Shown in pieces: positions 30,421 through 39,505 of a stretch of DNA of 64,000 bases. The DNA comes from Pseudomonas mendocina (GTDB lineage Bacteria > Pseudomonadota > Gammaproteobacteria > Pseudomonadales > Pseudomonadaceae). Within the stretch, counting starts at the first letter, position 1. The number at the start of each line of letters is the position of its first letter. The notes beneath the pieces are model-generated. The model had not been told where the DNA came from. It did no database searches and worked only from the letters and a program-made list of their open reading frames with translations. The translations under genes and the position numbers were made by a program. The stretch covers positions 1,178,001 to 1,242,000 of the forward strand of contig NZ_LR134290.1 of NCBI RefSeq assembly GCF_900636545.1, given 5' to 3'.

Positions 30421-30915
30421 GCAGGTTGCTTGGGTCTCCCTTTGAACTACACCAACTTTTCTCTGGGCGAAGCTGTCTGGCGGAAGTCAATCCGCTATCA
30501 GGCAGGTTCAGTTGACGGAAAGTTATGTATTGAAATGTGTTACGGGCTGTATGAGTGGCGGCACTTTCGGATAGTTCCTACCGTTCGTCCTGAAGCTGAA
30601 CCGGAGCTGAACGACTAATTTGATCGCAATATAGTGGCAAGTTGCAAAATGCATGATGGCACTCGGCGAGTTAACTAACGCGAAACTATCCGATAACTAA
30701 GTGACGTAATAAGTTCTGCAGGAAGTGCGATCGCGCTGAAACTGTGATGCCAAACAGGTTTTTGAGAATCAAACGCAACGGCGAGGGAATTTTTGCCAGG
30801 CGCAGCGCTCGGCGCGCAGCGAGGCGACAGGTGGGAAGCGGAGGTGTCGTTCAGTGCAGCGGTCGAACCCATGCAGTAACCGATGAGCGGTGCATGGGTT
30901 CGATCGGTTTGGCGA
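30421..30915. other. Non-coding region between algD control region and yaaA
   Basis: About 500 bp, visibly lower in G+C than its surroundings up to 30730. It holds the AlgR box at 30580 and a perfect 13-bp inverted repeat TCGAACCCATGCA / TGCATGGGTTCGA (30863-30875, 30891-30903) close to the yaaA stop, with no T-run. A 62-codon TTG-started frame at 30430 has no good RBS and I do not call it. Confidence 0.6.
30580..30589 (+). promoter_or_regulatory. Candidate distal AlgR binding site of algD
   Basis: ACCGTTCGTC matches the AlgR consensus known from the far-upstream sites of the P. aeruginosa algD promoter. It lies about 370 bp upstream of the algD ATG, the same range as those distal sites. Distance and exact match support the call; binding is inferred. 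Confidence 0.65.
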
Positions 30916-31695
30916 TCAGTCCTGCGGTTGGTCGCGCAGGAAAACCAGGCTATCCGACTTGGAATGCTCGGCCGAGTAACGGTAGCCCTGATAGTTGAAA
31001 TCCTTCAGGCCTTCGGGGTTGCTCAGGCGTTCCTTGATCACGTAGCGCGCCATCAGGCCGCGGGCCTTCTTGGCATAGAAGCTGATGATCTTGTACTGGC
31101 CGTTCTTCAGGTCCTTGAACTCGGTGTCGATGATGCGCGCGTTCAACGCCTTACGCTTGACCGCACCGAAGTATTCGTTGGATGCCAGGTTGAGCAGTAC
31201 GTCGTCGCCTTGTGCGGCCAGTGCCTCGTTCAGCCAGCCACTGATGCGCTCACCCCAGAAGGCGTACAGATCCTTGCCGCGCCCGTTGGCCAGCTTGGTA
31301 CCCATTTCCAGGCGATAGGCCTGCATCAGATCCAGCGGGCGCAGCACGCCATACAGGCCGGAAAGCATGCGCAGGTGGGCCTGGGCAAAGTCGAAATCGT
31401 CTTCGGAGAAATCCTCGGCATTCAGCCCGGTATAGACGTCACCCTTGAATGCGAGCAGTGCCTGCTTGGCGTTGGATGGGTTGAATGGTCGCTCCCAACT
31501 GCCAAAGCGAGCGGCGTTGAGGCCGGCGAGCTTGTCCGACAGCCCCATCAGTTCGGCGATCTGCGCCGGGCTGAAATCGCGCAGCTGTTCGATCAACTCC
31601 TGGGCATGGTCGAGGTGTTCGGGTTGGGTAAAGCGTGGGGTAGCGGGCGGTGTCTCGTAATCGAGGGTCTTGGCCGGTGAAATCACCATTAGCAT
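30916..31695 (-). CDS. yaaA: Peroxide stress protein YaaA (DUF328/UPF0246)
   Basis: The 259-residue cytoplasmic protein of the YaaA family lowers free iron and protects DNA during peroxide stress in E. coli. It begins [19 protein letters not shown] and carries the family text [33 protein letters not shown] and [18 protein letters not shown] in part. The start ATG at 31695 follows GGAGACTTTGCAC; the much longer open frame upstream is spurious. It is a single-gene unit. Confidence 0.95.
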   Translation of the reverse strand: MLMVISPAKTLDYETPPATPRFTQPEHLDHAQELIEQLRDFSPAQIAELMGLSDKLAGLNAARFGSWERPFNPSNAKQALLAFKGDVYTGLNAEDFSEDDFDFAQAHLRMLSGLYGVLRPLDLMQAYRLEMGTKLANGRGKDLYAFWGERISGWLNEALAAQGDDVLLNLASNEYFGAVKRKALNARIIDTEFKDLKNGQYKIISFYAKKARGLMARYVIKERLSNPEGLKDFNYQGYRYSAEHSKSDSLVFLRDQPQD

Positions 31696-32178
31696 GTGCA
31701 AAGTCTCCAGAAAGCGTGACGGCGATTCTAGAGGCCAGGGATCGGCAAGACTACCTATCGGGGCGATTGAGCAACGCGTGGTAGGCAGGAGCCCTGCTTG
31801 CGAAACGCTTGCGGGCAATTGAGCACAGGCGGAGCGTCGCCTGCACCTGATTGGCGCGGCGTGCTGCAAGAGGGGGCGGGTAAGCCAAGCGGGTTGAAGC
31901 AGGTAGGACTTCGGACTGTAACGGGGCGCCAGCGGCACGCCAAGCGTTATCTGTCGCCTGTGCAAATAAAACTGCATGCCAGAAAAAAAACGTTTTTCTG
32001 TCATGTGAATTGGAGTAATAAAAAAGCAAGACCGCCGAAACCTGCAGACAGGTGGCGGCCATTGGCCCTCACCTTGCTTGCCACCTTTCGGCCCCGATCT
32101 GAAAAATCGGCGGTCTCTGTCCGGCGCAGCACCGCACTGGTATTGCGTCGCCTGGCTACTACAAGAAGGTGACCGAGT
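31696..32178. other. Long non-coding region upstream of the PIN-PhoH gene with hairpins
   Basis: This 483-bp stretch has no convincing gene. It contains several dyads: AGGCG/CGCCT around 31831-31846, CAGAAAAA/TTTTTCTG at 31978-31999, and a two-part hairpin CCGCC-ACCTG/CAGGT-GGCGG at 32033-32060. An A/T-rich tract near 31980-32030 could hold promoters. Its length suggests a long 5' leader or an unannotated small RNA, but nothing matches an RNA family I know. Confidence 0.4.
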
Positions 32179-33570
32179 ATGGATGACCACGGACGCTCCA
32201 AGCCCACCGCTCCAACCCTCTACGCCCTCGACACCAATGTTCTGATTCACGATCCCAACGCCTTGCTCAACTTCGAAGAACACCACGTCGCCATCCCGAT
32301 GACGGTGTTGGAGGAACTCGACAAACTGAAGTCCGGCAAGCACGGCGTCGCCGCTGAGTGTCGCCAGGCCATCCGCCTGATCGATCAGATTCTCGCCGGT
32401 GCCGAACCCGAGGACGTCGAGTACGGCGTACCTATCCAGCGCGGCAAGAGCGGTCCCTGTGGGCGACTGTCCATCCTCATGAGCAAAAGTGCCGCGCCGG
32501 TCACCTGGCTGCCGGAAACCCTCAACGACAACAAGATCATCAACCAGTTGGTGGAACTGAAGTCACGTAATCCCGGGCTGTCCGTAGTGCTGGTGACCAA
32601 GGACATCAACATGCGCCTGAAGGCGCGCGCCTGCGGGATCGACGCTGAGGACTATCACACCGACCAGCTGGTCGATGATGTCTCGCTGCTGTCGAAGGGG
32701 TATCACGACATGGCCGGCTCGTTCTGGGACCGCGTGAGCAAGGTCGACACCCGTCAGGACCATGGCCGCACCTGGCACCGCGTGCAACTCACCGACAACC
32801 TGCCGGCGGTGCATGTCAACGAGTTCATCCTCGATGAGCAGGGCTTCGTCGGCTGGATCAAGGCGATCAAGGGCGATGAGCTGGTGATCCTCGACATGCA
32901 CCAGGAACCGCTGCTGCACCAGGAAGCCTGGGGCCTCAAACCGCGCGACATCCACCAGGCGCTGGCGCTGTTCGCGTTGCTCGACCCGGACATCCACCTG
33001 GTCAACCTGTCCGGCGCCGCCGGTTCGGGCAAGACCATCCTGGCGCTGGCCGCGGCCATCGAGCAGACCATGGTCAGCAAGCGATACCGAAGGATCATCG
33101 CTACCCGCAGCGTGCAGGGGCTGGATCAGGAAATCGGCTTTCTGCCCGGCACCGAGGCGGAGAAGATGGAGCCCTGGCTCGGCGCGATTACCGACAACCT
33201 CGAAGCCCTGCACATGGAGGACGAGAGCACTCACGGCAGCGTCGACTACATCCTGCAGAAGGTGCCGCTGCAATTTAAGTCGCTGAACTACATCCGCGGA
33301 CGCAGCTTCCAGCAGAGCCTGATCCTCATCGACGAGTGTCAGAACCTCACCCCGCACCAGATGAAGACCATCATCACCCGTGCCGGCAGTGGCTCGAAGG
33401 TGGTGTGCCTGGGCAACCTGGCGCAGATCGATACGCCCTACCTGTCGGCGCCCAGCTCGGGCCTGACCTACCTTACCGAACGTTTCAAGGACTTCCCACA
33501 CGGCGTGCACATCACCCTGCAAGGCGTACCGCGCTCGATCCTGGCGGAGTACGCGGAAACCCATATGTAA
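32179..33570 (+). CDS. PIN-domain PhoH-family ATPase (YlaK type)
   Basis: The 463-residue protein combines an N-terminal PIN ribonuclease fold (about 14-150) with a PhoH helicase-like ATPase. The PIN acidic residues are seen in [21 protein letters not shown] and [14 protein letters not shown]. The ATPase has Walker [18 protein letters not shown] and Walker [18 protein letters not shown]. Proteins with this layout are proposed RNA helicase/nucleases (PhoH2 type). The ATG follows GAAGGTGACCGAGT. A terminator follows directly, so it is monocistronic. Confidence 0.93.
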   Translation: MDDHGRSKPTAPTLYALDTNVLIHDPNALLNFEEHHVAIPMTVLEELDKLKSGKHGVAAECRQAIRLIDQILAGAEPEDVEYGVPIQRGKSGPCGRLSILMSKSAAPVTWLPETLNDNKIINQLVELKSRNPGLSVVLVTKDINMRLKARACGIDAEDYHTDQLVDDVSLLSKGYHDMAGSFWDRVSKVDTRQDHGRTWHRVQLTDNLPAVHVNEFILDEQGFVGWIKAIKGDELVILDMHQEPLLHQEAWGLKPRDIHQALALFALLDPDIHLVNLSGAAGSGKTILALAAAIEQTMVSKRYRRIIATRSVQGLDQEIGFLPGTEAEKMEPWLGAITDNLEALHMEDESTHGSVDYILQKVPLQFKSLNYIRGRSFQQSLILIDECQNLTPHQMKTIITRAGSGSKVVCLGNLAQIDTPYLSAPSSGLTYLTERFKDFPHGVHITLQGVPRSILAEYAETHM

Positions 33571-33592
33571 CCTTCCAGCTGTGAAACACTGG

Positions 33593-33622
33593 CGCCCCTG
33601 TTCGTAAGAGCAGGGGCGTTTT
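33593..33622 (+). terminator. Terminator of the PIN-PhoH gene
   Basis: CGCCCCTG and CAGGGGCG form a perfect 8-bp stem around a 10-nt loop, with TTTT after it, 22 nt past the stop. Confidence 0.85.
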
Positions 33623-33652
33623 AGTCTGCATCAACGAATTTCTACAGGTCTC

Positions 33653-33699
33653 GTGGGAGCGGCTTCAGCCGCGATGATCGCGGATAAATCCGCTCCTAC
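33653..33699. repeat. REP-type palindromic element
   Basis: GTGGGAGCGG...CCGCTCCTAC with inner GGCTTCAGCCGCGATGATCG is the well-known Pseudomonas REP pattern ('GTGGGAGCGGCTTCAGCCGCG'-like). Fragments of the same family occur at 10540-10578, 14085-14120 and 58555-58595. Confidence 0.75.
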
Positions 33700-33820
33700 A
33701 GTTGTGTCGCCGGATGCAGTCAGTAGCCCGGCTGAAATCCGGGGATTTTTGCCGCTCTGGCCCCGGACAAATCCTGACTTGCAGGTTTACAATCGGCCGA
33801 TTCCCGCCAGGAGCTTTCCC

Positions 33821-34297
33821 GTGCTGACCCACCTCGATTCCCAAGGCCGCGCGCACATGGTCGACGTCACCGACAAGGCGACCACCTTCCGTGAGGCCAC
33901 CGCCGAAGCGCGTGTGCGCATGCTACCCGCCACCCTGCAGATGATCGTTGCCGGTGAGCACCCCAAGGGCGATGTGTTCGCCGTAGCGCGTATCGCCGGC
34001 ATCCAGGCCGCGAAGAAAACCAGCGACCTGATCCCCCTGTGCCACCCGCTGATGCTCACTGGGGTCAAGGTCGAGCTGAGTGCAGAGGGCGACGACACGG
34101 TGCATATCACCGCGCGTTGCAAACTGTCCGGGCAAACCGGTGTCGAGATGGAAGCACTGACTGCCGCCAGCGTCGCCGCGCTGACCATCTATGACATGTG
34201 CAAGGCCGTGGATCGCGGCATGGTCATCGAGCAGGTGCGCCTGCTGGAAAAGCTCGGCGGCAAGAGCGGTCACTACAAGCTGGAGGAACAAGCATGA
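33821..34297 (+). CDS. moaC: Cyclic pyranopterin monophosphate synthase MoaC
   Basis: It converts the MoaA product into cPMP in molybdenum cofactor synthesis. In 158 residues, [38 protein letters not shown] and [23 protein letters not shown] (in parts) are MoaC signatures with the active-site His and Lys. The start is GTG 33821, with AGGAG eight bases upstream; the longer frame runs into a REP. Its stop overlaps the moaD ATG (ATGA). Confidence 0.96.
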   Translation: MLTHLDSQGRAHMVDVTDKATTFREATAEARVRMLPATLQMIVAGEHPKGDVFAVARIAGIQAAKKTSDLIPLCHPLMLTGVKVELSAEGDDTVHITARCKLSGQTGVEMEALTAASVAALTIYDMCKAVDRGMVIEQVRLLEKLGGKSGHYKLEEQA

Positions 34298-34536
34298 TCC
34301 GCGTGCAGTATTTCGCCCGCTACCGTGAAGCCCTGGGCCGTGACGATGAACAACTCAGCGGCGACTTCGTCACCCTCGACGATTTGCGCCTGCATTTGGT
34401 CGCCCGTGGCGGCGAGTGGGAAGTGCTGGGCGAGCAGAACCTGATGTGCGCGCGCAACCAGGAACTGTGCAGCCTCGACGAGCCACTGGCTGAAGGTGAT
34501 GAAGTCGCCTTCTTCCCCACCGTCACCGGCGGTTGA
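34294..34536 (+). CDS. moaD: Molybdopterin synthase sulfur-carrier subunit MoaD
   Basis: The 80-residue ubiquitin-like protein ends in the obligatory Gly-Gly (FFPTVTGG) that is thiocarboxylated and delivers sulfur to cPMP in complex with MoaE. Start text [15 protein letters not shown] and [11 protein letters not shown] are typical. Translation is coupled to moaC by a 4-nt overlap, with GGAGG in the moaC tail as RBS. Confidence 0.95.
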   Translation: MIRVQYFARYREALGRDDEQLSGDFVTLDDLRLHLVARGGEWEVLGEQNLMCARNQELCSLDEPLAEGDEVAFFPTVTGG

Positions 34537-34624
34537 TGCCGATCCAGCCGTAGGGTGGGCCGGGCGGCGTTCCGTTTTAGCCCACCAAACCGACTCTGAA
34601 AACGCCTCATTAAACGAGACCCCC

Positions 34625-35074
34625 ATGACCATCCGCGTCCAAGCCCAACCCTTCGATCCCGGCAGCGAGCTCAATGCTTTGCATGCCGCCAATCTTGGCA
34701 TCGGCGCGGTGGTCACCTTCGTTGGCTACGTGCGCGACTTCAATAATGGCCGCGAAGTCGGCGGCATGTTTCTTGAGCATTTTCCCGGTATGACCGAAAA
34801 GGCCCTGGCCAAGATCGCCGATGAAGCGCGCGAGCGCTGGCCGCTGCTGGGTATCGAGATCATCCACCGCGTCGGTCGGCTGGAGCCGGGCGAGCCCATC
34901 GTATTCGTCGGCACTAGCAGCGCCCATCGCCAGGCCGCGTTCGATGCCTGCAATTTCGTCATGGATTACCTGAAGACCCGCGCGCCGTTCTGGAAGAAGG
35001 AAGACACCAGCGAGGGCCCGCGCTGGGTCGAAGGCCGCTGTAGCGACCAGAGCGCCGCCGAGCGCTGGAAGTAG
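34625..35074 (+). CDS. moaE: Molybdopterin synthase catalytic subunit MoaE
   Basis: The 149-residue catalytic subunit makes molybdopterin from cPMP using two MoaD thiocarboxylates. Conserved features are GAVVTFVGYVRDFN, LEHFPGMTEKAL, IIHRVGRLEPGE, SAHRQAAFDACNFVMDYLKT and the C-terminal APFWKKE with the catalytic lysines. An 88-bp gap after moaD contains a fragment of a GTAGGGTGGGC dispersed repeat. Confidence 0.96.
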   Translation: MTIRVQAQPFDPGSELNALHAANLGIGAVVTFVGYVRDFNNGREVGGMFLEHFPGMTEKALAKIADEARERWPLLGIEIIHRVGRLEPGEPIVFVGTSSAHRQAAFDACNFVMDYLKTRAPFWKKEDTSEGPRWVEGRCSDQSAAERWK

Positions 35075-35100
35075 CAGGGAGTCACGGGGCTGTTACCTGA

Positions 35101-35142
35101 ACCCACCCTACGAGTGATCGCTCGCTGGACCGTAGGGTGGGT
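35101..35142. repeat. Perfect 12-bp palindromic repeat after moaE
   Basis: ACCCACCCTACG (35101-35112) and CGTAGGGTGGGT (35131-35142) are perfect inverse copies around an 18-nt loop. Related pieces recur at 34552 and 35196. It could act as a bidirectional stop between moaE and the convergent small gene, but lacks a clear T-run. Confidence 0.6.
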
Positions 35143-35307
35143 TAACCGCCTGGTAGGTCTGTTGAGCGAATCGCAATCTCTGGTGCGGCGTAACCCACCA
35201 TTGGCGCAACGCGATCTACCGTCTGGTAAGTTGCACGACGCGCTAGCAGCATCTGCGTCGAACGTCACCCAGCGCTGCACGGCCATGCTGCAAAGCCCCA
35301 GCGGGCG

Positions 35308-35472
35308 CTACGCCAGCGCCAGGTGCACCCGCAGCGCAATCGGTACCAGCATCAGCAGCACACCCAGGCCCAGCATCCGCACGCCCCACTCGTGTTCGCG
35401 AAAGTTGAAGCCGACTCCCAGCATCAGGAATCCGCCGATCAGCAGTACCAGCATCAGGTGATAGTGGTCCAT
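35308..35472 (-). CDS. Small two-helix membrane protein
   Basis: This 54-residue ORF runs from an ATG at 35472 with a strong RBS (GGAGAAGAGCA before ATG) to TAG at 35308. The sequence MDHYHLMLVLLIGGFLMLGV is the first membrane helix, then FNFREHEWGVR and a second helix (MLGLGVLLMLVPIALRVHL). Third-position G/C is high, which supports coding. No function is recognised. It faces the divergent nucleotidase gene. Confidence 0.72.
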   Translation of the reverse strand: MDHYHLMLVLLIGGFLMLGVGFNFREHEWGVRMLGLGVLLMLVPIALRVHLALA

Positions 35473-35644
35473 TGCTCTTCTCCATTTCGCCGTCCTGCTT
35501 ACAGCCTAGCCCGTCTGTCAGGCTTGGGGCTGACCTGGGGCAATGAATGCCTGACTCGATTGGCGACAAGAGGCGTCTCGATTGGTCGCTGTCTGGCATC
35601 ATCGCCTGCTCCATACTGCGCGCAGTCATTGTCAAGGATCGTCC

Positions 35645-37561
35645 ATGCGCCTGTTCCCCTCGCTTCTGCTCGCCGGCTTGTTGGCCGCCACGCCGTTGGC
35701 CGCCGCCGAGCGCAATTTCACCATCCTGCACAGCAACGATTGGCAGTCGCGCCTGCTTGGTTTCGGTCCGAACAACGAATACAGCCCGGCAACGGTGAAC
35801 GACGACGGCACCGTTGGCGGTGTTGCGCGCCTGGCCACCCTGTTGAACGAGCGCCGCGCGGCGGCTGGGGATGAGCCCTTGCTGCTGCTCGATGGTGGCG
35901 ACTTCACCATGGGCACGCTGTTTCATACCATCGCCCGCGAGATGGGCAGCGAATTGCGTCTGATGAGCGACCTGGGCTACGACGCAGCAGTGATCGGCAA
36001 CCACGAGTTCGACTTCCGTCCAGCAGGCCTCGCGGCGATGATCAGCTCTGCGCACAAGGCCAAGGGCGATGCGTTGGTGCCGCTGCTGTCGAGCAACATG
36101 CGTTTCGATCCGGCGAGCACGGCCGACGACAGCCTCCAGGCGCATGCCGAGGCCGGGCGCATCCTGCCTTACAGGCTTATCGAGCGTGGCGGCATCCGCT
36201 TCGGCCTGTTCGGTCTGCTCGGCAACGACGCCGTGGCAGTTAGCCCGATGATCAAACCGGTGACTTTCGCCGACCCAGTGGCCACCGCGAAGGACACCGT
36301 GGCCAAGCTGCGCGAGGAGGGCGCCGAAGTGGTCATTCTGCTCTCGCACATGGGCGTCACCCAGCAGGACGACGCCAGTTGGCGTGGCGAGGAGGTGGAG
36401 CTGGTCGAGCAGGTGCCGGGCATCGATATCGTCGTCGGCGGCCACTCGCATGTGGCGCTACCGCGGCCGGTATTGGTCAATGGGCATACCCCGGTGGTGC
36501 AGGCTGGTTCGGAAATCCAGTACCTCGGCGAACTGCGCATGACCATCGGCGATGATGGCGTGCCACGTGTGCGCGACTACCGCCTGCATCCGGTCAACGA
36601 CAGCATCGTCGGCGATGCGGCCATCACCGCCAAGGTCGAAGACTTCAAGCAGGTGGTCAGTGAGCGCATGCTGGCGCCCAAGGACTATCGTTTCGACCAG
36701 CCGCTGGCCAAGGTCGAGCAGAGCCTGGGCCGCGACTTCACCGACCAGACCCTGGCCAACCTGGTAACCGACGCGCTGCGCCATGCAGTCGATGCCGACC
36801 TGGCGTTCACCGGCAACGGCACCATCCGCGATGACCTGCTCAAGGGCCGTAATGGCGTGCAGGACGTCTCCGACCTGTTCCGCATCGCGCCGCTGGGCAT
36901 CGGCCATTTCGACGACGAACCCGGCTACCCGATGATCAAGGCCTACGTCAGCGCCCGTGAAATCAAGTCGCTGCTGGAGGTGCTGCTGCTCGCCTATCAG
37001 TTGCGCGACAGTCAGAGCTATTACCCGAGGGTCTCCGGCGTGCGCTTTACCTACAACCCCTGGCGCGTACCGTTCGACCGCATCAGCCGGATCGAGATCG
37101 GTGATCCGGTCAAGGGCTACCACGATCTGGACCTCGACGACACGCGCCTCTACAGCATTGGCGCCACCAGCTACGTCGGCAGCTTCACCTGGCTGGTGCC
37201 CGACCTGACCAAGGGCCTGCTCGACGTGATCCCCAAGGATGCCGAGGGCAAATCGCTGCCGCGCATCGAAGATGCCATCGTCGATCAGGACCCGGAAACC
37301 GAAGGCGTGCAGGAGCTCAAGGAATGGCAGGCGTTGCTCGACCATATCCGCGGCCTGCCGGATCTCGACGGCGATGGCCTGGCCGATATTCCCACCGCCG
37401 GCATCGCTGCCGAAGCGCGCATGATTCGTGCGCCCAGCTTGCATCCGGCCGAGATGTTCCGCCTCGCCGGGCCGCTGCAGTGGGGCGTCAGTGCCGTGAT
37501 CCTGGCCTGCGTGCTGCTGATTCTCTGGTTGCTGACCCGCCCGCTGCGCCGCTGGTGTTGA
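35645..37561 (+). CDS. UshA-like 5'-nucleotidase/metallophosphoesterase with C-terminal membrane anchor
   Basis: The 638-residue protein has a signal peptide (LLLAGLLAATPLAAA) and the metallophosphatase motifs LLLDGGDFTMGT, VIGNHEFDFR, ILLSHMG and VVGGHSHV, followed by the C-terminal 5'-nucleotidase domain (VTDALRHAVDADLAFTGNGTIRDD in part, FRIAPLGIGH). The first motif is ILHSNDWQSRL: the usual Asp-x-His is Asp-x-Gln, so one metal ligand differs. Unlike soluble UshA it ends in a membrane helix (WGVSAVILACVLLILWLL) after an EF-hand-like DLDGDGLADIPTAG. It probably hydrolyses nucleotides or UDP-sugars in the periplasm, anchored in the inner membrane. Confidence 0.88.
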   Translation: MRLFPSLLLAGLLAATPLAAAERNFTILHSNDWQSRLLGFGPNNEYSPATVNDDGTVGGVARLATLLNERRAAAGDEPLLLLDGGDFTMGTLFHTIAREMGSELRLMSDLGYDAAVIGNHEFDFRPAGLAAMISSAHKAKGDALVPLLSSNMRFDPASTADDSLQAHAEAGRILPYRLIERGGIRFGLFGLLGNDAVAVSPMIKPVTFADPVATAKDTVAKLREEGAEVVILLSHMGVTQQDDASWRGEEVELVEQVPGIDIVVGGHSHVALPRPVLVNGHTPVVQAGSEIQYLGELRMTIGDDGVPRVRDYRLHPVNDSIVGDAAITAKVEDFKQVVSERMLAPKDYRFDQPLAKVEQSLGRDFTDQTLANLVTDALRHAVDADLAFTGNGTIRDDLLKGRNGVQDVSDLFRIAPLGIGHFDDEPGYPMIKAYVSAREIKSLLEVLLLAYQLRDSQSYYPRVSGVRFTYNPWRVPFDRISRIEIGDPVKGYHDLDLDDTRLYSIGATSYVGSFTWLVPDLTKGLLDVIPKDAEGKSLPRIEDAIVDQDPETEGVQELKEWQALLDHIRGLPDLDGDGLADIPTAGIAAEARMIRAPSLHPAEMFRLAGPLQWGVSAVILACVLLILWLLTRPLRRWC

Positions 37562-37769
37562 GTGCCTGGGGTGCGCTGCGTGCCGACTTCGGTACGCAGC
37601 GCGCTGCCTTTGCACATCAGCCGCAATCTTGCCAAGCCTGGCCTGCCTCCGTATGGTGCAAAACCGCCTGATTCGGAAGCTACGCAATGATCGCTCAGCA
37701 CTGCCCGCTCGCTGACCGTGCTCAACCGGCCCGTTCCCACTCGAATAGCATCGGCGCGGCAATCACCTT

Positions 37770-38684
37770 ATGAACGCACTCAATCATTCGCGCCCGCTGG
37801 CGCTGTTCGGTCTGCTGCTGGCCAACCTCTGCTGGTCCGGTAATGCCCTTGTGGCTCGCGCCTTCGCGGGTGAAATCGCCCCGTTCACCCTGTCGTTCTG
37901 GCGCTGGTGCCTGGCTCTTGTGCTGCTGCTGCCGTTCGTCGCCATGCCGCTGTGGCGTCATCGCGCGGCGGTCTGCCACGCCGGCTGGCGCCTACTGGTG
38001 CTTGGCGGCCTGGGGATCGCCGGCTACAACTCATTGCTCTACAGCGCCGCCCAGACCACGGCGGCGATCAACATTTCGCTAGTCAACACCTGTCTGCCGC
38101 TGGTGACTTTCATCGGTGCAGGGCTGTTGCTCAATGAATGGCCGGCGCGCCGTGCCTGGTGGGGCATGCTGGTGGCCGTGGCGGGGTTGGCGGTGTTGAT
38201 CAGCCAGGGGCAATGGAGCCGACTGGCCAGCCTGTCCTTCAACCAGGGCGACCTGATCATGCTGCTGGCGGTGGTCGACTGGGCGCTGTACTCACTGCTG
38301 CTGCGGCGCTGGTCGGCGTACCTGCAGCCGATTCCGCCACTGGCTTTGCTCGGGGTTTTCATCCTGTTCGGCGTGCCGCTGATCCTGCCTTTCTACCTCT
38401 ATGAACTGAGCCAGGGCACACACCTGACGCTCAATGCCGCCAATCTCTCGGCCATCGCCTACACAGCGGTATTCGCCTCGCTGCTGGCCTACCTGGCCTG
38501 GAACCATGGCATCCGTGTGATCGGCGCGGCCAAGGCGGCGCTGACCAACTACGTGATGCCGGTATTCACCGCGTTTCTCGGCTGGGTACTGTTGAACGAG
38601 AGCCTGCAGCTCTACCACTGGCTGGGCGCGGCGATGATCTTCGGCGGCCTACTGCTGGCCACGCGGCCAGGCAAAAGCGTCTGA
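37770..38684 (+). CDS. EamA-family (DMT superfamily) transporter
   Basis: The 304-residue inner-membrane protein has ten predicted helices in two EamA halves. The first half begins LALFGLLLANLCWSGNALVAR, and the second starts near GDLIMLLAVVDWALYSLLLRR. AAINISLVNTCLPLVTFI and ALTNYVMPVFTAFLGWVLLNE are family-typical. Members export amino acids or other metabolites. The ATG has no strong RBS. Substrate unknown. Confidence 0.9.
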   Translation: MNALNHSRPLALFGLLLANLCWSGNALVARAFAGEIAPFTLSFWRWCLALVLLLPFVAMPLWRHRAAVCHAGWRLLVLGGLGIAGYNSLLYSAAQTTAAINISLVNTCLPLVTFIGAGLLLNEWPARRAWWGMLVAVAGLAVLISQGQWSRLASLSFNQGDLIMLLAVVDWALYSLLLRRWSAYLQPIPPLALLGVFILFGVPLILPFYLYELSQGTHLTLNAANLSAIAYTAVFASLLAYLAWNHGIRVIGAAKAALTNYVMPVFTAFLGWVLLNESLQLYHWLGAAMIFGGLLLATRPGKSV

Positions 38685-38691
38685 ATAAACT

Positions 38692-38716
38692 CCCCTCTCC
38701 CGCTTGCGGGGAGGGG
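38692..38716. terminator. Hairpin between convergent genes
   Basis: CCCCTC-CCCGC and GCGGG-GAGGGG pair around TT with a 1-nt bulge, placed 8 nt after the transporter stop and 17 nt before the lipoprotein stop. The CTCTCCCGC text belongs to a dispersed family also at 58417-58501. There is no T-run, so termination is uncertain. Confidence 0.45.
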
Positions 38717-38732
38717 CCGGGAGAAAGGGTGC

Positions 38733-39179
38733 TTACTCCGGCTTCAACACCACCAAGGCCTCACCGCCTTCGCGATCGTGCATGAGGATGAAAGGCTGCC
38801 CGGCAATCATCATCTTCACTGGTACCTTGCGCGGTACCGTGGTGCCGGCGCTGATCGCTGCTGCCGTCAGCAACTGACTGGTCAGCGTGTCGTCCTGTTG
38901 CGTCTCGCTGGTCACCACGCATTCGTGGCTGACCTTCACCTGCATGCTCAGGCTCTTGTCTGCGTTGAAGCCGATGATGGCAAAACCCATGTCGGTCATT
39001 TCGGTGATGCCATGCTGCCGTGCCACGCGATGCGCCTCGGCAAAGCTCGGCGCCGTCTGCAGGCAGATATCGCGAAAGGCCTGCACCACCGGAGAGGTAA
39101 CCGGCACCGGTGGCTGCGAACCCAGGTTGGCGCAGGCTCCGAGCAGAGCACAGCTGACAAGCACGGCGAGCTTTTTCAT
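38733..39179 (-). CDS. Putative lipoprotein of unknown function
   Basis: The 148-residue protein starts at ATG 39179 with AAGGAAGCTGTG upstream. The lipobox is CALLGAC (Cys16). The body (FRDICLQTAPSFAEAHRVARQHG, FNADKSLSMQVKVSHECVVTSE in parts) has conserved cysteines in ICL and ECV that may form a disulfide. This pattern is shared with Pseudomonas periplasmic 'NMCC_0638-like' proteins, but I cannot assign a role. Confidence 0.75.
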   Translation of the reverse strand: MKKLAVLVSCALLGACANLGSQPPVPVTSPVVQAFRDICLQTAPSFAEAHRVARQHGITEMTDMGFAIIGFNADKSLSMQVKVSHECVVTSETQQDDTLTSQLLTAAAISAGTTVPRKVPVKMMIAGQPFILMHDREGGEALVVLKPE

Positions 39180-39204
39180 CACAGCTTCCTTAATGAAGGA
39201 TCGT

Positions 39205-39369
39205 TCAGGGTTGCTGGCAAAGATCATGCCCCAGCACCTTTGAAGCCAGCCCCTTGGCCAGATAGGTTTCAACCACGCGGCCATCGCTGCATTCAGTCTT
39301 GTGGCCGATGGCGATACCGATGGAAAGCACGACGAATAGCGCCAGGCCGATATTCTGGATGGGCGTCAT
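39205..39369 (-). CDS. Small membrane-anchored protein
   Basis: The 54-residue product starts at ATG 39369: an N-terminal membrane helix (NIGLALFVVLSIGIAIGH), then a short tail with two cysteines (TECSDGRVVETYLA, DLCQQP). It lies 25 bp upstream of, and on the same strand as, the lipoprotein gene, so they may be co-transcribed. No family recognised. Confidence 0.6.
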   Translation of the reverse strand: MTPIQNIGLALFVVLSIGIAIGHKTECSDGRVVETYLAKGLASKVLGHDLCQQP

Positions 39370-39505
39370 GACAGGGCTCGATTGGTAAACAAGGGGGCAG
39401 GATGAAGAGGCGGGCAGGGGATGGCAAGTGCCAAGATTCGGCTCTGGATTTATCACATCGCCAAGCCATTACTGGCATCTACCCAAACGGGCAAGGGACT
39501 GTGCA

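Noticed and set aside
30430-30618. 62-codon open frame upstream of algD
   Set aside because: It has a TTG start, no RBS, lies in an A+T-rich control region that contains the AlgR box, and shows no recognisable domain.
31751-32207. Several 60-120 codon frames upstream of the PIN-PhoH gene
   Set aside because: None has an RBS, a domain or consistent codon use; they cross hairpins in a control region.
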